From Candidatus Kapaibacterium sp. (lineage in GTDB: Bacteria; Bacteroidota; Ignavibacteria; Kapaibacteriales; UBA7675): DNA of 64,000 nt. The stretch lies in assembly GCA_028284775.1 (NCBI GenBank), contig JANQRB010000009.1, positions 1 through 64,000 on the forward strand, written 5' to 3'. The translations under genes and the position numbers were made by a program. The stretch's first letter is position 1. Each line of letters opens with the position of its first letter. Below the pieces are notes generated by a model. It did no database searches. It saw only the letters and a program-made list of their open reading frames with translations, and had not been told where the DNA came from. Shown here one piece after another: positions 52,215 through 60,515 of the stretch.

Positions 52215-52817
52215 TCATCGCAGTATTTCATAGTGTCCGCCGTTCGGGTGCTTTTTGTTCATACACTCGCAGGTCAGGAATTCTTCGCTGACGATCCAAA
52301 CCATGGTGTCTTTGTGCTGCTCATACCAGGCGCGCATGGCCCGTTGGAAACTCACTCTATTGGCATGGTCTCTTCGCAAATGACGCCAGTACGCGCAGTA
52401 GCCGCAGCCTTCCCGGTCAAACTCAACTCCCAGTAAGTCAAAGGTCGGGATGTCTTTGATTAATTCCTGCAATACCGTAAATGCCACATAGGCAACGGTA
52501 TAGTGACCTCCGTGGAATATGACCTTCGCAGCAGTCGGCGTTGTGTCCGTAAGAAGCTCGATAAGAAACGGGATAGCATCGTCTTGTTGTTTAACAAGCT
52601 CCCAAAAGTACTCGTCACCGCAGCCGAGTCCGGTTCCGGATTCACAAATGTAGGGTATATCGCTAACCTTTCTTATCTGCTCGCTGAGATTATGTTTGCT
52701 GTTCTGGCCACAGACAAGCTCGGGCAGGACGAGTATTACAATAAATACGACAGTTAATATACTTGCTCTCTGGCGGTTAAGATGCCATGTCTTGGTCCAA
52801 CCCCAGTTTGTATTCAC
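52215..52817 (-). CDS. Exported hypothetical protein
   Basis: 200 residues when started from the GTG at 52817. This start is preferred because a strong ribosome site (AAGGAGG at 52827-52833) lies nine bases before it; the ATG at 52844 would put that site inside the gene. Signal peptide: hydrophobic stretch ILTVVFIVILVLPELVCGQ. The mature part has LLTDTTPTAAKVIFHGGHYTVAYVAFTVLQELI and a Cys-rich GYCAYW, then CECMN near the end. No domain recognised. It is on the opposite strand to the cargo cassette, so no link is implied. Confidence 0.68.
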   Translation of the reverse strand: MNTNWGWTKTWHLNRQRASILTVVFIVILVLPELVCGQNSKHNLSEQIRKVSDIPYICESGTGLGCGDEYFWELVKQQDDAIPFLIELLTDTTPTAAKVIFHGGHYTVAYVAFTVLQELIKDIPTFDLLGVEFDREGCGYCAYWRHLRRDHANRVSFQRAMRAWYEQHKDTMVWIVSEEFLTCECMNKKHPNGGHYEILR

Positions 52818-52977
52818 AGCTGTCTGCCTCCTTAAGTGTTTCATTGATGCGTGATTTTGTTAATTTGCATTTTCGATGGCGCTAAATTTCTGATTGTTGG
52901 ATTCGCAACAGTTGCCGAAATTCGTCTTTCTTGCGACTCAGCGGACAGCTATCCGGATTTGTAGTCTCGACTGGCGA

Positions 52978-53793
52978 CTACCGGCTTTTATTATTATACT
53001 CCCGGTATTCAATTTCCCACAAAAACACATACTTCATCCCAACCGACAGCAATGCGCTGAAGGCCACAATCCAACCGCGAAAGCCATCCCGCCATCCTCC
53101 TTTGAGAACAAGCTTCTTGATGAAAGCCAGCGGAGGCTTAAGGCACAGCTGCAAGAAGGAAAAACGGCGTCCCATCCTGTGATAGCTCCGGGCGCTGATA
53201 CGGGCATAACGGACCGTGCGCAAGAGGTGATCTTCGATATCCCGGTAGGAGTAATGATAGAGCTCGGCCCGCAGGTCTTTAACCTCGCCCTCGACACGAA
53301 GCACATCGTGGGGGTTGTAGCCGCCCCATTCGGGCCGGGCCGCACGCCGCACCAGACGCAGCTTCCGGTCCGGCTGCCAGGAATAGCGCAGGAAGCGCCC
53401 CAGGTAATGGGTTCGGCGATTGATGCGATAGGCCGCGGCATCGCCTCGCCTGAGGGTCTCGCGAATTTCGTCGGCCAGCTCCGGCGAAACGACTTCATCG
53501 GCATCGAGGGACAATATCCACTCCTGCCTGCATTCGGCAAGCGCCCGGTTTTTTTGCGCGATATGGCCCGGCCATTCGTTGTGAACTACTCTTGCGCCGA
53601 ACTCGGCTGCGATGAGCGGCGTGCGGTCCTGCGAGCCGGAGTCGACGACGACGATCTCTGCGGCGAAACCGGCAACAGCGGCCAGAGTACGGGCTATATT
53701 AACTTCTTCGTTGAATGTTATGATGGCAACGGACAGTGGGAGGGGCGCTGCACTCTTGTCCGGATCAAGTGTCGTTGTTTTGGCTTGAGACAT
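52978..53793 (-). CDS. WaaE/KdtX-like family 2 glycosyltransferase
   Basis: 271 residues from the ATG at 53793 (frame open from 53844). GT2 features: LSVAIITFNEEVNIARTL, an acidic VVVDSGSQDRT, and the DxD region SLDADEVVSPEL with a following DPHD-like part (GGYNPHDVLRVEG). The C-terminus has LQLCLKPPLAFIKKLVLKGGWRDGFRGWIVAF, a membrane-associated helix typical of WaaE/KdtX. These enzymes add a sugar to the lipopolysaccharide core. Linkage and sugar cannot be read from sequence. It stands alone on the minus strand, so it is probably one part of the cell's LPS core set. Confidence 0.82.
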   Translation of the reverse strand: MSQAKTTTLDPDKSAAPLPLSVAIITFNEEVNIARTLAAVAGFAAEIVVVDSGSQDRTPLIAAEFGARVVHNEWPGHIAQKNRALAECRQEWILSLDADEVVSPELADEIRETLRRGDAAAYRINRRTHYLGRFLRYSWQPDRKLRLVRRAARPEWGGYNPHDVLRVEGEVKDLRAELYHYSYRDIEDHLLRTVRYARISARSYHRMGRRFSFLQLCLKPPLAFIKKLVLKGGWRDGFRGWIVAFSALLSVGMKYVFLWEIEYREYNNKSR

Positions 53794-54177
53794 TGATGAG
53801 GCATTGATAGTGAATCGAGCTCTCGCGTTCAAAGGCGTCGACATTTTTCGCCCGGTATCGGATCAATCTCCGCCTTGAGTTTCACGGCGATAGTCTTTAT
53901 ACCCGACCGTCATGGCAACTCACGCGGTCCATCGAATTAATCCATGCATCGCCGATTTTTGCGCGAAGGACTGGACAAATATACGATTATCTTCCATAGA
54001 GGGCTTCCCCGACGGCGCGCCCGGGCTGTCGATACCCGTCCTTAGAACACTAGCAGGCCGGGCTGAGCACAAAGCAAACGCTGGATTGCGGCAGTGCAAA
54101 CACCACAAATGATGCTGTGCGCAGCACGGTGCCGCGAGCGTTTTTCTCCTCGCCGCCGTCTTCGTAACTTCCCGCCT
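53794..54177. other. Divergent intergenic region before creB
   Basis: Holds the promoters of the glycosyltransferase gene and the cre operon. The creB frame is open back to 54094 but without a ribosome site. I see no TTCAC-N6-TTCAC tag here, in contrast to the creC-creD gap. Confidence 0.45.
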
Positions 54178-54864
54178 ATGAAGGAACGCATTTTGATTGT
54201 GGATGACGAAGCGTCGATCGCGGATATGATTCTGTATGCGCTCGAGACGGACGGCTTCGAGCCTCTGTGGGCGGCGACGGGCGGCGAGGGCCTGCAGTTG
54301 CTGCGCGATGGATCGATTGCGCTCGTGATTCTGGATGTTGGCTTGCCCGACTGCAACGGCTTCGACCTGTTCAAAGAAATCCGGCGGCAGTCCGATGTTC
54401 CTGTCCTGTTCCTGACTGCGCGTTCCGGGGAGATTGATCGGGTACTGGGCTTGGAACTAGGCGCTGATGATTACGTCTCGAAGCCTTTCAGTCCGCGCGA
54501 ACTCAGCGCCCGCGTTAAGGCGATCTTGCGGCGCTCCGGCAGTCGGACGACGGAGACAGGCTCAAGGCCCCGGCTTCCGTTTACGGTTGACGCGGCCAGA
54601 TTTTGCATCTCGTACCAGGGATCGCCGCTTAAACTGTCGCGTTACGAGTTCAAGATTCTGCGTCTGTTCATCGAACGACCGGGGCAGGTCTTTTCACGCG
54701 GGCGGCTGATGGATATGCTGTGGGAAGAAGCCGAGCATTCGCTCGAACGGACAATCGATACGCATATTAAAACGCTGCGGGCCAAATTGAAAGAGGTTGA
54801 TCCCGCCGTCGACCCGATTAAGACGCATCGCGGCCTCGGCTATTCCCTGCGGGAGGATTGGTGA
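54178..54864 (+). CDS. creB: CreB-like OmpR-family response regulator
   Basis: 228 residues (E. coli CreB 229). Receiver: acidic pair VDDEAS, phospho-Asp in LVILDVGLPDCNG, Thr in FLTARSGE, Lys in VSKPFSPREL. Winged-helix output domain: LKLSRYEFKILRLFIERPGQVFSRGRLMDMLW...RTIDTHIKTLRAKL...IKTHRGLGYSL. The order creB-creC-creD, matching lengths, and a CreB-type TTCAC array before creD support the name. It overlaps creC by 4 bases. Confidence 0.88.
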   Translation: MKERILIVDDEASIADMILYALETDGFEPLWAATGGEGLQLLRDGSIALVILDVGLPDCNGFDLFKEIRRQSDVPVLFLTARSGEIDRVLGLELGADDYVSKPFSPRELSARVKAILRRSGSRTTETGSRPRLPFTVDAARFCISYQGSPLKLSRYEFKILRLFIERPGQVFSRGRLMDMLWEEAEHSLERTIDTHIKTLRAKLKEVDPAVDPIKTHRGLGYSLREDW

Positions 54865-56297
54865 AAATAGCGACCCGTATCTCACTCGGCATTTTTGTCA
54901 TCATCTGCGGCGGAATCTATTACCTCGTTGACTGGATGATCAGCGATATTCGTCCCCGATACCTGGAATCGCTTGAAGAGCCGATGGTGGATTTCGCCCA
55001 CCTGCTTGCCGCGCAGATCGAACAGGACATCGAAGGGGAGCTGCCCGATCTAAGCAGCCTCGCGCTTGCCTTCGACTCGGCCTATACGCGCCGATTTTCG
55101 GCCCAGATCTATCAATTGCACAAAAGCTCCGTAACGCTGCGCGCTTATGTCACCGATGAGCGCGGCATCGTCGTTTTTGACTCGGAGGGCAGGGATGTGG
55201 GTCGCGATTATTCACAGTGGCGCGACGTACACTTAACATTACGCGGCGGCTACGGCGCGCGATCGACGCGGACAGATGAAGCCGACCCGGCGACGAGTAC
55301 GCTCTATGTCGCCGCGCCGATCGTAAATCGCGTCGGTCGGATCATCGGCGTGGTTTCCATTGCCAAGCCGACCAGCACCATCATGCTTTTTGTTTCTACC
55401 GCCAGAGCGAAAGTGATAACGGTCGGCGTCGTCTGCGGCATAACCATTCTGGCGCTCAGTATATTGATGCTGTTATGGGTGACAAAGCCGATCGCTACCT
55501 TAACAGAATATGCGCGTCAGGTCCGCGACAACAGGAAAGTTTCGCTGCCGCCGCTCGGTCGGGCCAGTGACATCACCGCGCTCGGCAGCGCCTTCGAGGA
55601 GATGCGCGACACGCTGGAAGGCAAGAATTACATTGAGTCCTATGTACAGACTCTGACGCATGAGATAAAAAGCCCGCTCTCGTCTATCAAAGGCGCTACG
55701 GAATTACTCGCCGAGGAAATGCCCGCCGATCGCCGCGCCCGCTTTCTCGCGACAATCCAGAAAGAATCCACGCGCATCGAACATCTGGTTGAGCGCCTGC
55801 TGCAACTATCCGCCCTGGAAGCACGCAAAGGGCTGACGAAGGTCGAGCGCATCAAGCTGGCGTCCTTAGTCGACGATGTGCTGGACAGTCTGTCCGCATC
55901 GCTGCTGCACAAAGGAATAAAAGTCCATAGAGATCTCTCTGCGGCGCCGGATTGTATTGTGTCGGGCGACCGTTTCCTCTTGTTTACAGCCTGTATTAAC
56001 CTCCTGCAGAATGCCATCGACTTCACGACGGAGCGGGGCCTTATCCACGTCAGCATCAATTGCCCGGCCAAACACGCGGAGCTGCGCGTGCGTAACAGCG
56101 GCGGTCACATTCCCGACTATGCCCTGGATAAAATATTCGACCGCTTTTATTCACTGCCGCGACCGCAATCGGAACGGCGTGGAACCGGCCTGGGGCTGCC
56201 TTTTGTGAAAGAGGTCGCCTTGCTGCACGAAGGCCGGATCGAAGTCCGGAACGCCGGGAACGACGAAGTCGAAGCAATTCTGAGTCTGCCGCGCTGA
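54861..56297 (+). CDS. creC: CreC-like sensor histidine kinase
   Basis: 478 residues with a GTG start at 54861 (GGAGG six bases upstream) that overlaps the creB stop. TM1 (about 5-25), a periplasmic PAS/Cache-like sensing domain (about 30-180; TLRAYVTDERGIVVFDSEGRDVG), TM2 (about 190-215), HAMP, HisKA H-box LTHEIKSPLSS, N-box LLQNAIDFT and G-box GTGLGLPFV. Length matches E. coli CreC (474). It phosphorylates CreB in response to envelope or metabolic state; the natural signal is uncertain even in E. coli. Confidence 0.9.
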   Translation: MKIATRISLGIFVIICGGIYYLVDWMISDIRPRYLESLEEPMVDFAHLLAAQIEQDIEGELPDLSSLALAFDSAYTRRFSAQIYQLHKSSVTLRAYVTDERGIVVFDSEGRDVGRDYSQWRDVHLTLRGGYGARSTRTDEADPATSTLYVAAPIVNRVGRIIGVVSIAKPTSTIMLFVSTARAKVITVGVVCGITILALSILMLLWVTKPIATLTEYARQVRDNRKVSLPPLGRASDITALGSAFEEMRDTLEGKNYIESYVQTLTHEIKSPLSSIKGATELLAEEMPADRRARFLATIQKESTRIEHLVERLLQLSALEARKGLTKVERIKLASLVDDVLDSLSASLLHKGIKVHRDLSAAPDCIVSGDRFLLFTACINLLQNAIDFTTERGLIHVSINCPAKHAELRVRNSGGHIPDYALDKIFDRFYSLPRPQSERRGTGLGLPFVKEVALLHEGRIEVRNAGNDEVEAILSLPR

Positions 56298-56300
56298 CAC

Positions 56301-56349
56301 TTCACACATTCTTCACACAAAATTCACCTGCGATTCAGCAGCACTTCAC
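56301..56349. promoter_or_regulatory. Array of five CreB-tag half-sites at 11-bp spacing
   Basis: TTCAC occurs at 56301, 56312, 56323 and 56345, with TTCAG at 56334. All five are in exact 11-bp register (5 bases plus N6). This is the published CreB/BlrA tag TTCAC-N6-TTCAC, here extended to overlapping tags. It lies 70-118 bases before the creD ATG, in the gap after creC. CreB is expected to bind as a dimer on each pair of half-sites on one face of the helix. Confidence 0.85.
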
Positions 56350-56418
56350 ATGCCGTCTCTAGTTTGCGGTCATATCGGCGGCCGGCGCCGAATTACCGAA
56401 TAATCGAAGGTTGCTGTT

Positions 56419-57846
56419 ATGGAAGATCGTTTGCAGTCGATAATAGCGCGAGTGCGCTCATCTATCATTCCCAAGATTCTCTTCATCGCATTGCTGGTAC
56501 TGCTTTTGTTAATCCCCGTGACCATGATTGAAGACCTGATGTATGACCGCGCCTCAACTAAGGCCGGTGCCATCGAAGAAGTCGCTCAGCGTTGGGGCGG
56601 CGCGCAAAGTATTGCCGGGCCGATAATCACGATTCCGTATCAGGAACATTATCGCGACAAGCAGGATTCGCTGCGTGTACGGACACAAAAAGCCTATTTT
56701 TTGCCGAAGCAGTTGCACCTGCAAGGGAGTGTTGACCCGGAGTTGCGCAGGCGCGGCATTTACGACGTTCTGCTCTATCGCACGAAGCTGGCGATCAGCG
56801 GCAGTTTCCAGCAACCGGATTTCAGCCGCTGGAACATTGCGACCGAAGACATTCTATGGGACCAGGCCTACATCTCGGTCGGTATTCCGGATACGCGCGG
56901 CATCAGGGAAGCTATCGAATTGCACTGGGATGACGCGAGCTACACCTTTGGTCCGAGTACCGAAGAAGATTCCTATTGGTCGGGTGAAATCGGTAGCAAG
57001 CTGGCTCTGCGCCCGCCGGTGGACAGCGTCGAATCGAGTGATATCAACTTTTCTTTCGACTTGCAATTAAACGGCAGTACCAGCCTCGGCTTTTTACCAC
57101 TCGGGGCCGAAACCTCGGTTAACCTGGATTCGGAATGGCCGCACCCCGGCTTTAGCGGCGAATATCTGCCCGACCAGCGCGAGATTAATGAAGACGGCTT
57201 CGCCGCCAGTTGGAAAGTTAATTTCATTGAACGTAAGTATCCGCAGCAGTGGCGCGGTTCGCGTGTAAAGGCGCACCGACTCAGCGGATCCTACTTTGGC
57301 GTTAACCTGATTATTCCGGTCGATACGCACCAGCAGTCGATTCGATCCGCCAAATATGCAAGTTTGTTTATCTTGTTGAGCTTCGTGGTCTTCTTTCTCT
57401 TCGAAATCCTGAACAAACTCAGTATCCATCCAATACAGTACATTCTGGTGGGCTTTGCCGTCTGTTTGTTTTATCTGATGCTTGTCTCGCTTTCAGAGCA
57501 TCTGGATTTCGGCCTTTCCTATCTGCTGGCAAGCATCGCCTGCATCGGATTGATCAGCGGCTACAGTAAGAGCGTCCTGACATCGGGCGGGAGAGCGGCT
57601 ATTATCGCAATCGTCCTGACGGCCCTTTACTCCATATTATATGTGCTGCTGCAACTGCATGAGTATGCCCTGCTAGTTGGTTCGCTTGGCATGTTTTGCG
57701 TTCTGGCGCTGCTGATGTTCCTGACGCGCAAAATCGACTGGTATTCGATTAACAGAGTAAACCGCGCAGGGCCTGCCGAGACGGCAGTTCCTGAATCTGA
57801 GGTCGGGATATCCAGGGTGTCGAATACGTCGATGTCACCAGAGTGA
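56419..57846 (+). CDS. creD: CreD-like inner membrane protein
   Basis: 475 residues with GAAGG nine bases before the ATG. TM1 (about 18-38), a long periplasmic beta domain (about 60-300; WGGAQSIAGPIITIPY, SGEYLPDQREI), then a cluster of membrane segments (about 310-440; LFILLSFVVFFLFEIL, IQYILVGFAVCLFYLMLVSL). This is the CreD layout, and length fits E. coli CreD (450). CreD is the main CreBC target and is linked to envelope integrity and colicin or beta-lactam response. Neighbouring tags explain its control. Confidence 0.92.
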   Translation: MEDRLQSIIARVRSSIIPKILFIALLVLLLLIPVTMIEDLMYDRASTKAGAIEEVAQRWGGAQSIAGPIITIPYQEHYRDKQDSLRVRTQKAYFLPKQLHLQGSVDPELRRRGIYDVLLYRTKLAISGSFQQPDFSRWNIATEDILWDQAYISVGIPDTRGIREAIELHWDDASYTFGPSTEEDSYWSGEIGSKLALRPPVDSVESSDINFSFDLQLNGSTSLGFLPLGAETSVNLDSEWPHPGFSGEYLPDQREINEDGFAASWKVNFIERKYPQQWRGSRVKAHRLSGSYFGVNLIIPVDTHQQSIRSAKYASLFILLSFVVFFLFEILNKLSIHPIQYILVGFAVCLFYLMLVSLSEHLDFGLSYLLASIACIGLISGYSKSVLTSGGRAAIIAIVLTALYSILYVLLQLHEYALLVGSLGMFCVLALLMFLTRKIDWYSINRVNRAGPAETAVPESEVGISRVSNTSMSPE

Positions 57847-58187
57847 TCCGCTTTGGACGGCCGAAGGGTTTCCGTCATCATGGAGCAGCGAATCACGTCC
57901 TCGGCGGCCTGAGCGCCGAGGACGCTCGTTTGCGAAAGAGAGAGTTGGCGCGCTGTACGAAGTATCACCGGCATCCAGGGCGTCGTGCTTCGTCTCGTTA
58001 AATAACAAACGCAATTTGGCCGGATAGGGATTAACACAATTTATTTTCTCGATGATGGAAAACAAAGTTCCGTGAATTCTAAGAACAAACAATAACAATG
58101 AATGAAAACTGACAGCTAGGGCGTCGGCTTTCGATTCTGACGACCTTCACCGGCATTCTAGCCCCGGCTATCGTGTAGCTCGTGGTG
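57847..58187. other. Intergenic region after creD
   Basis: Contains an 11-bp hairpin, CGTCCTCGGCG (57896-57906) with CGCCGAGGACG (57914-57924), loop GCCTGAG. No T-run follows, so it is a weak terminator candidate for creD. No gene. Confidence 0.5.
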
Positions 58188-58694
58188 ATGCAGTTGTTTC
58201 ACGGTACATCGCAGTCGATCCGGGCGCATGAGTTTATTCTGGTGGCAGAGGATGGCCCGCCCGCCGGAAGGTGGTATTTGACTGAAGATCTCGATGGTAA
58301 TCCTGATACTCGCAAACTTGCACGCCTGGAGATGCGCACGGACACATCCCTCACAAGTATTAACACATTAGGTATTCGCTCAACAACTGTTACGCTAATC
58401 GATACCGGCGCCGGCATAAAAGCCCTGTTTGGCTGGGATGGTACCAACACCGTCATTTGTATTGGTGACGCGGATGGGCGTTGGCGTTACTTTACACCTA
58501 CCCAATCCTGGTTATCACGGCGCGAAATTGGAGTAAAGAGTGAGTGTGCAAATTGTCCGAACCAACCTTCTATGGACTACGATAGCTTATTGAAGAATTT
58601 CATCATCACGAGAGTGACGAAGTATGAAGACAGTAATCCTGACGAATTTCAGATCTTTAAGCAATACGACAGAGTGCTGGAATCTGAGAAATGA
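58188..58694 (+). CDS. Hypothetical protein
   Basis: 168 residues from the ATG at 58188 (a GTG at 58182 is the codon two before). No ribosome site and no signal peptide. The N-terminal part is beta-rich (ITLIDTGAGIKALFGWDGTNTVICIGDADGRWRYFTPTQSW), the C-terminus charged. No domain recognised. Codon use looks like the neighbours, which supports a real gene only modestly. Confidence 0.5.
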   Translation: MQLFHGTSQSIRAHEFILVAEDGPPAGRWYLTEDLDGNPDTRKLARLEMRTDTSLTSINTLGIRSTTVTLIDTGAGIKALFGWDGTNTVICIGDADGRWRYFTPTQSWLSRREIGVKSECANCPNQPSMDYDSLLKNFIITRVTKYEDSNPDEFQIFKQYDRVLESEK

Positions 58695-59109
58695 AAGCAA
58701 TCTTATGCTGCCGAGCTCAACGGTTGCACGTCTTTTCGCAATCATCCACAAGCGGTATGCAACACAGGAGAATGGTGTCTTTGCAGGCCAGGGGCTATTT
58801 TCCCGCTTGAAACATTCGAGGTGAATACCTATATTTCACCTCATTCACAGGAAACAACGGTGACCGAACATTGATCTGCCGATCCGTCAGTCACCCGGGG
58901 CCTGACAATCGAACTACTGACCCTTATCAGCACTGCCTCCGTCGAATACTGGTCAGAGTTTTAGCGTTTCACTCAGAAGGCTGTCAATTGTTTAATGCAG
59001 ACAAGTCAGCTATAGTTATGCGACCTGCTGCATTTCAGGGTCAAAACTACCACTGCTCCGGCCCCAAGCGGGCTAAACCGAAACATTCATCTAACATTTG
59101 GAGATTCGT
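58695..59109. other. Intergenic region upstream of the Cys-rich T9SS gene
   Basis: About 415 bases without a gene. Contains the second copy of the 22-base repeat (59033-59054, TTTCAGGGTCAAAACT core). The promoter of the 59110 gene should be here. Confidence 0.4.
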
Positions 59110-60180
59110 ATGAACGTGAAAACAAAGTTGTCGAAATCCGCGCCTGCCCGGATAGTTGCCGCATTGGCTGGAATAACGCTCTTTGCAGTCCTGCTGATTA
59201 TCGGCGCAACCGAATGTAGGGCTACTGATCAAACGGTCGAAAACGAATGCGACGACTGCCTGATAAACTACGTTTTCAATTGTGAATCCTGTACGCTGAC
59301 TCGCTTTTTTGAGTGCGGTGTCAACTCACAGGCTTGTTTTACAATGCCGGGACAAAGTTCCAGTACTTGCAGGCGTATTGCTGAAAACATGCAGGGAGGT
59401 ATAAGTTCGGTTTCTACGGAGTTCGGCACGGCCTCCGTCACCAAATGCGTTCAAGACGATGATGGTGTCTGGTCGTGCGGTGATGGAAGCGTCACATGTG
59501 AGGTAACCTACCTGAAACCGAAGACGCCGAAAGACGCGAATGCCGGTGACCATGTATATGGCGAATTGCTTGATGATGAAGGAAATGTTCTGCTGCGCTA
59601 TGCTTCACAGTGGAATGCAAGAGAGATAGAGTATACAGTAAGCAACAATCTGGATGAAGATATCACGGTCGACTGGGCCAATACTCCGGTTCACGGGATG
59701 CTGATAGCGGCCCATACCGAGCGGACTAGCAATTTCGCCCGCGGCAAGGCCGCGGTCGTCACCGAGTTTTCGACGATTGCTTTTGAGTTCGGCACAAGCG
59801 GCGACCGTTTGGAATTGGACTATGTTGTGACTGTCCTTGAAAGCCGGGAATCGCATACGACCGATGTGTCCGAATACAGTGAAGAGCAGGGCTTTGTGCT
59901 CGGCAGCAACTCGCCCAATCCCTTTGCGGGCGCAACAACACTGTACTATGAACTGCCGTATGCGACAATCGTTGAACTGAGCATTCATGATGCGCTTGGC
60001 GCTGAAATCCGCAGGCTGCACAGCGGAATGCAGGAAAAAGGTACGCACTCGCTATCCTGGGACAGCCTTAATGAAAATGGTCAGTCCCTTGCAACGGGTA
60101 CATATTTTTACCGACTCAAGGCTCTGGATGCCGCCGGCAATCCGCTGGTGCTCAGCAGGCAGATGATGCTAATTCGCTGA
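59110..60180 (+). CDS. Secreted Cys-rich protein with T9SS sorting domain
   Basis: 356 residues from the ATG at 59110 (GGAG seven bases upstream). Signal peptide ends near TECRA. The N-terminal part of the mature protein is Cys-rich (CDDCLINYVFNCESCTLTRFFECG...CFTMPGQSSSTC), probably disulfide-bonded. The middle is beta-rich. The C-terminus is a sorting domain (SPNPFAGATTLYYELPYATIVELSIHD..., LATGTYFYRLKA...). Function of the mature part unknown. A strong terminator follows at 60215. Confidence 0.8.
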   Translation: MNVKTKLSKSAPARIVAALAGITLFAVLLIIGATECRATDQTVENECDDCLINYVFNCESCTLTRFFECGVNSQACFTMPGQSSSTCRRIAENMQGGISSVSTEFGTASVTKCVQDDDGVWSCGDGSVTCEVTYLKPKTPKDANAGDHVYGELLDDEGNVLLRYASQWNAREIEYTVSNNLDEDITVDWANTPVHGMLIAAHTERTSNFARGKAAVVTEFSTIAFEFGTSGDRLELDYVVTVLESRESHTTDVSEYSEEQGFVLGSNSPNPFAGATTLYYELPYATIVELSIHDALGAEIRRLHSGMQEKGTHSLSWDSLNENGQSLATGTYFYRLKALDAAGNPLVLSRQMMLIR

Positions 60181-60214
60181 TGGCTGACTCCTCATAATTC
60201 TTGCAATTGAGTTT

Positions 60215-60259
60215 AATCCCCACAGGCTGTTGCGACAACAACAGCGGTGGGGATTTTTT
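60215..60259 (+). terminator. Terminator of the Cys-rich T9SS gene
   Basis: Outer stem AATCCCCAC (60215-60223) with GTGGGGATT (60247-60255); inner stem GCTGTTG with CAACAGC around CGACAA. Followed by a T-run on the plus strand (ATTTTTTT). It lies 34 bases after the stop. Confidence 0.9.
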
Positions 60260-60450
60260 TGGGGGCAGACTGGCCAGAAGAGCCTGGTCCGGCATTCGAA
60301 TGGTACGGTCGGCAATCGAAAGATTCCGCGCTATGCGAATACAGACGTTAATCTCAGCGGCTGGCGAGGAGGGGGATCGAAGTTCGTGCGGCGGCAGTTG
60401 CCCAGGCTTCAGGCTTTGTTGTTCTGCCCGATCGGAGTTACCAAAAAAAC

Positions 60451-60474
60451 GGGGGCGGCCCGAAAGCCACCCCC
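60451..60474 (-). terminator. Terminator of the caspase-like protease gene
   Basis: GGGGGCGGC (60451-60459) pairs with GCCACCCCC (60466-60474) with one C-A mismatch. Read on the minus strand it is followed by GTTTTTTTGG (complement of CCAAAAAAAC). It lies 42 bases past the stop at 60516. Confidence 0.85.
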
Positions 60475-60515
60475 TGAATCTATATGTTGTATACTTAAAG
60501 CCTGTCAAAAGCGGC

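Noticed and set aside
52894..53796. 300-residue plus-strand open frame
   Set aside because: Antisense to the family 2 glycosyltransferase, whose motifs are on the minus strand.
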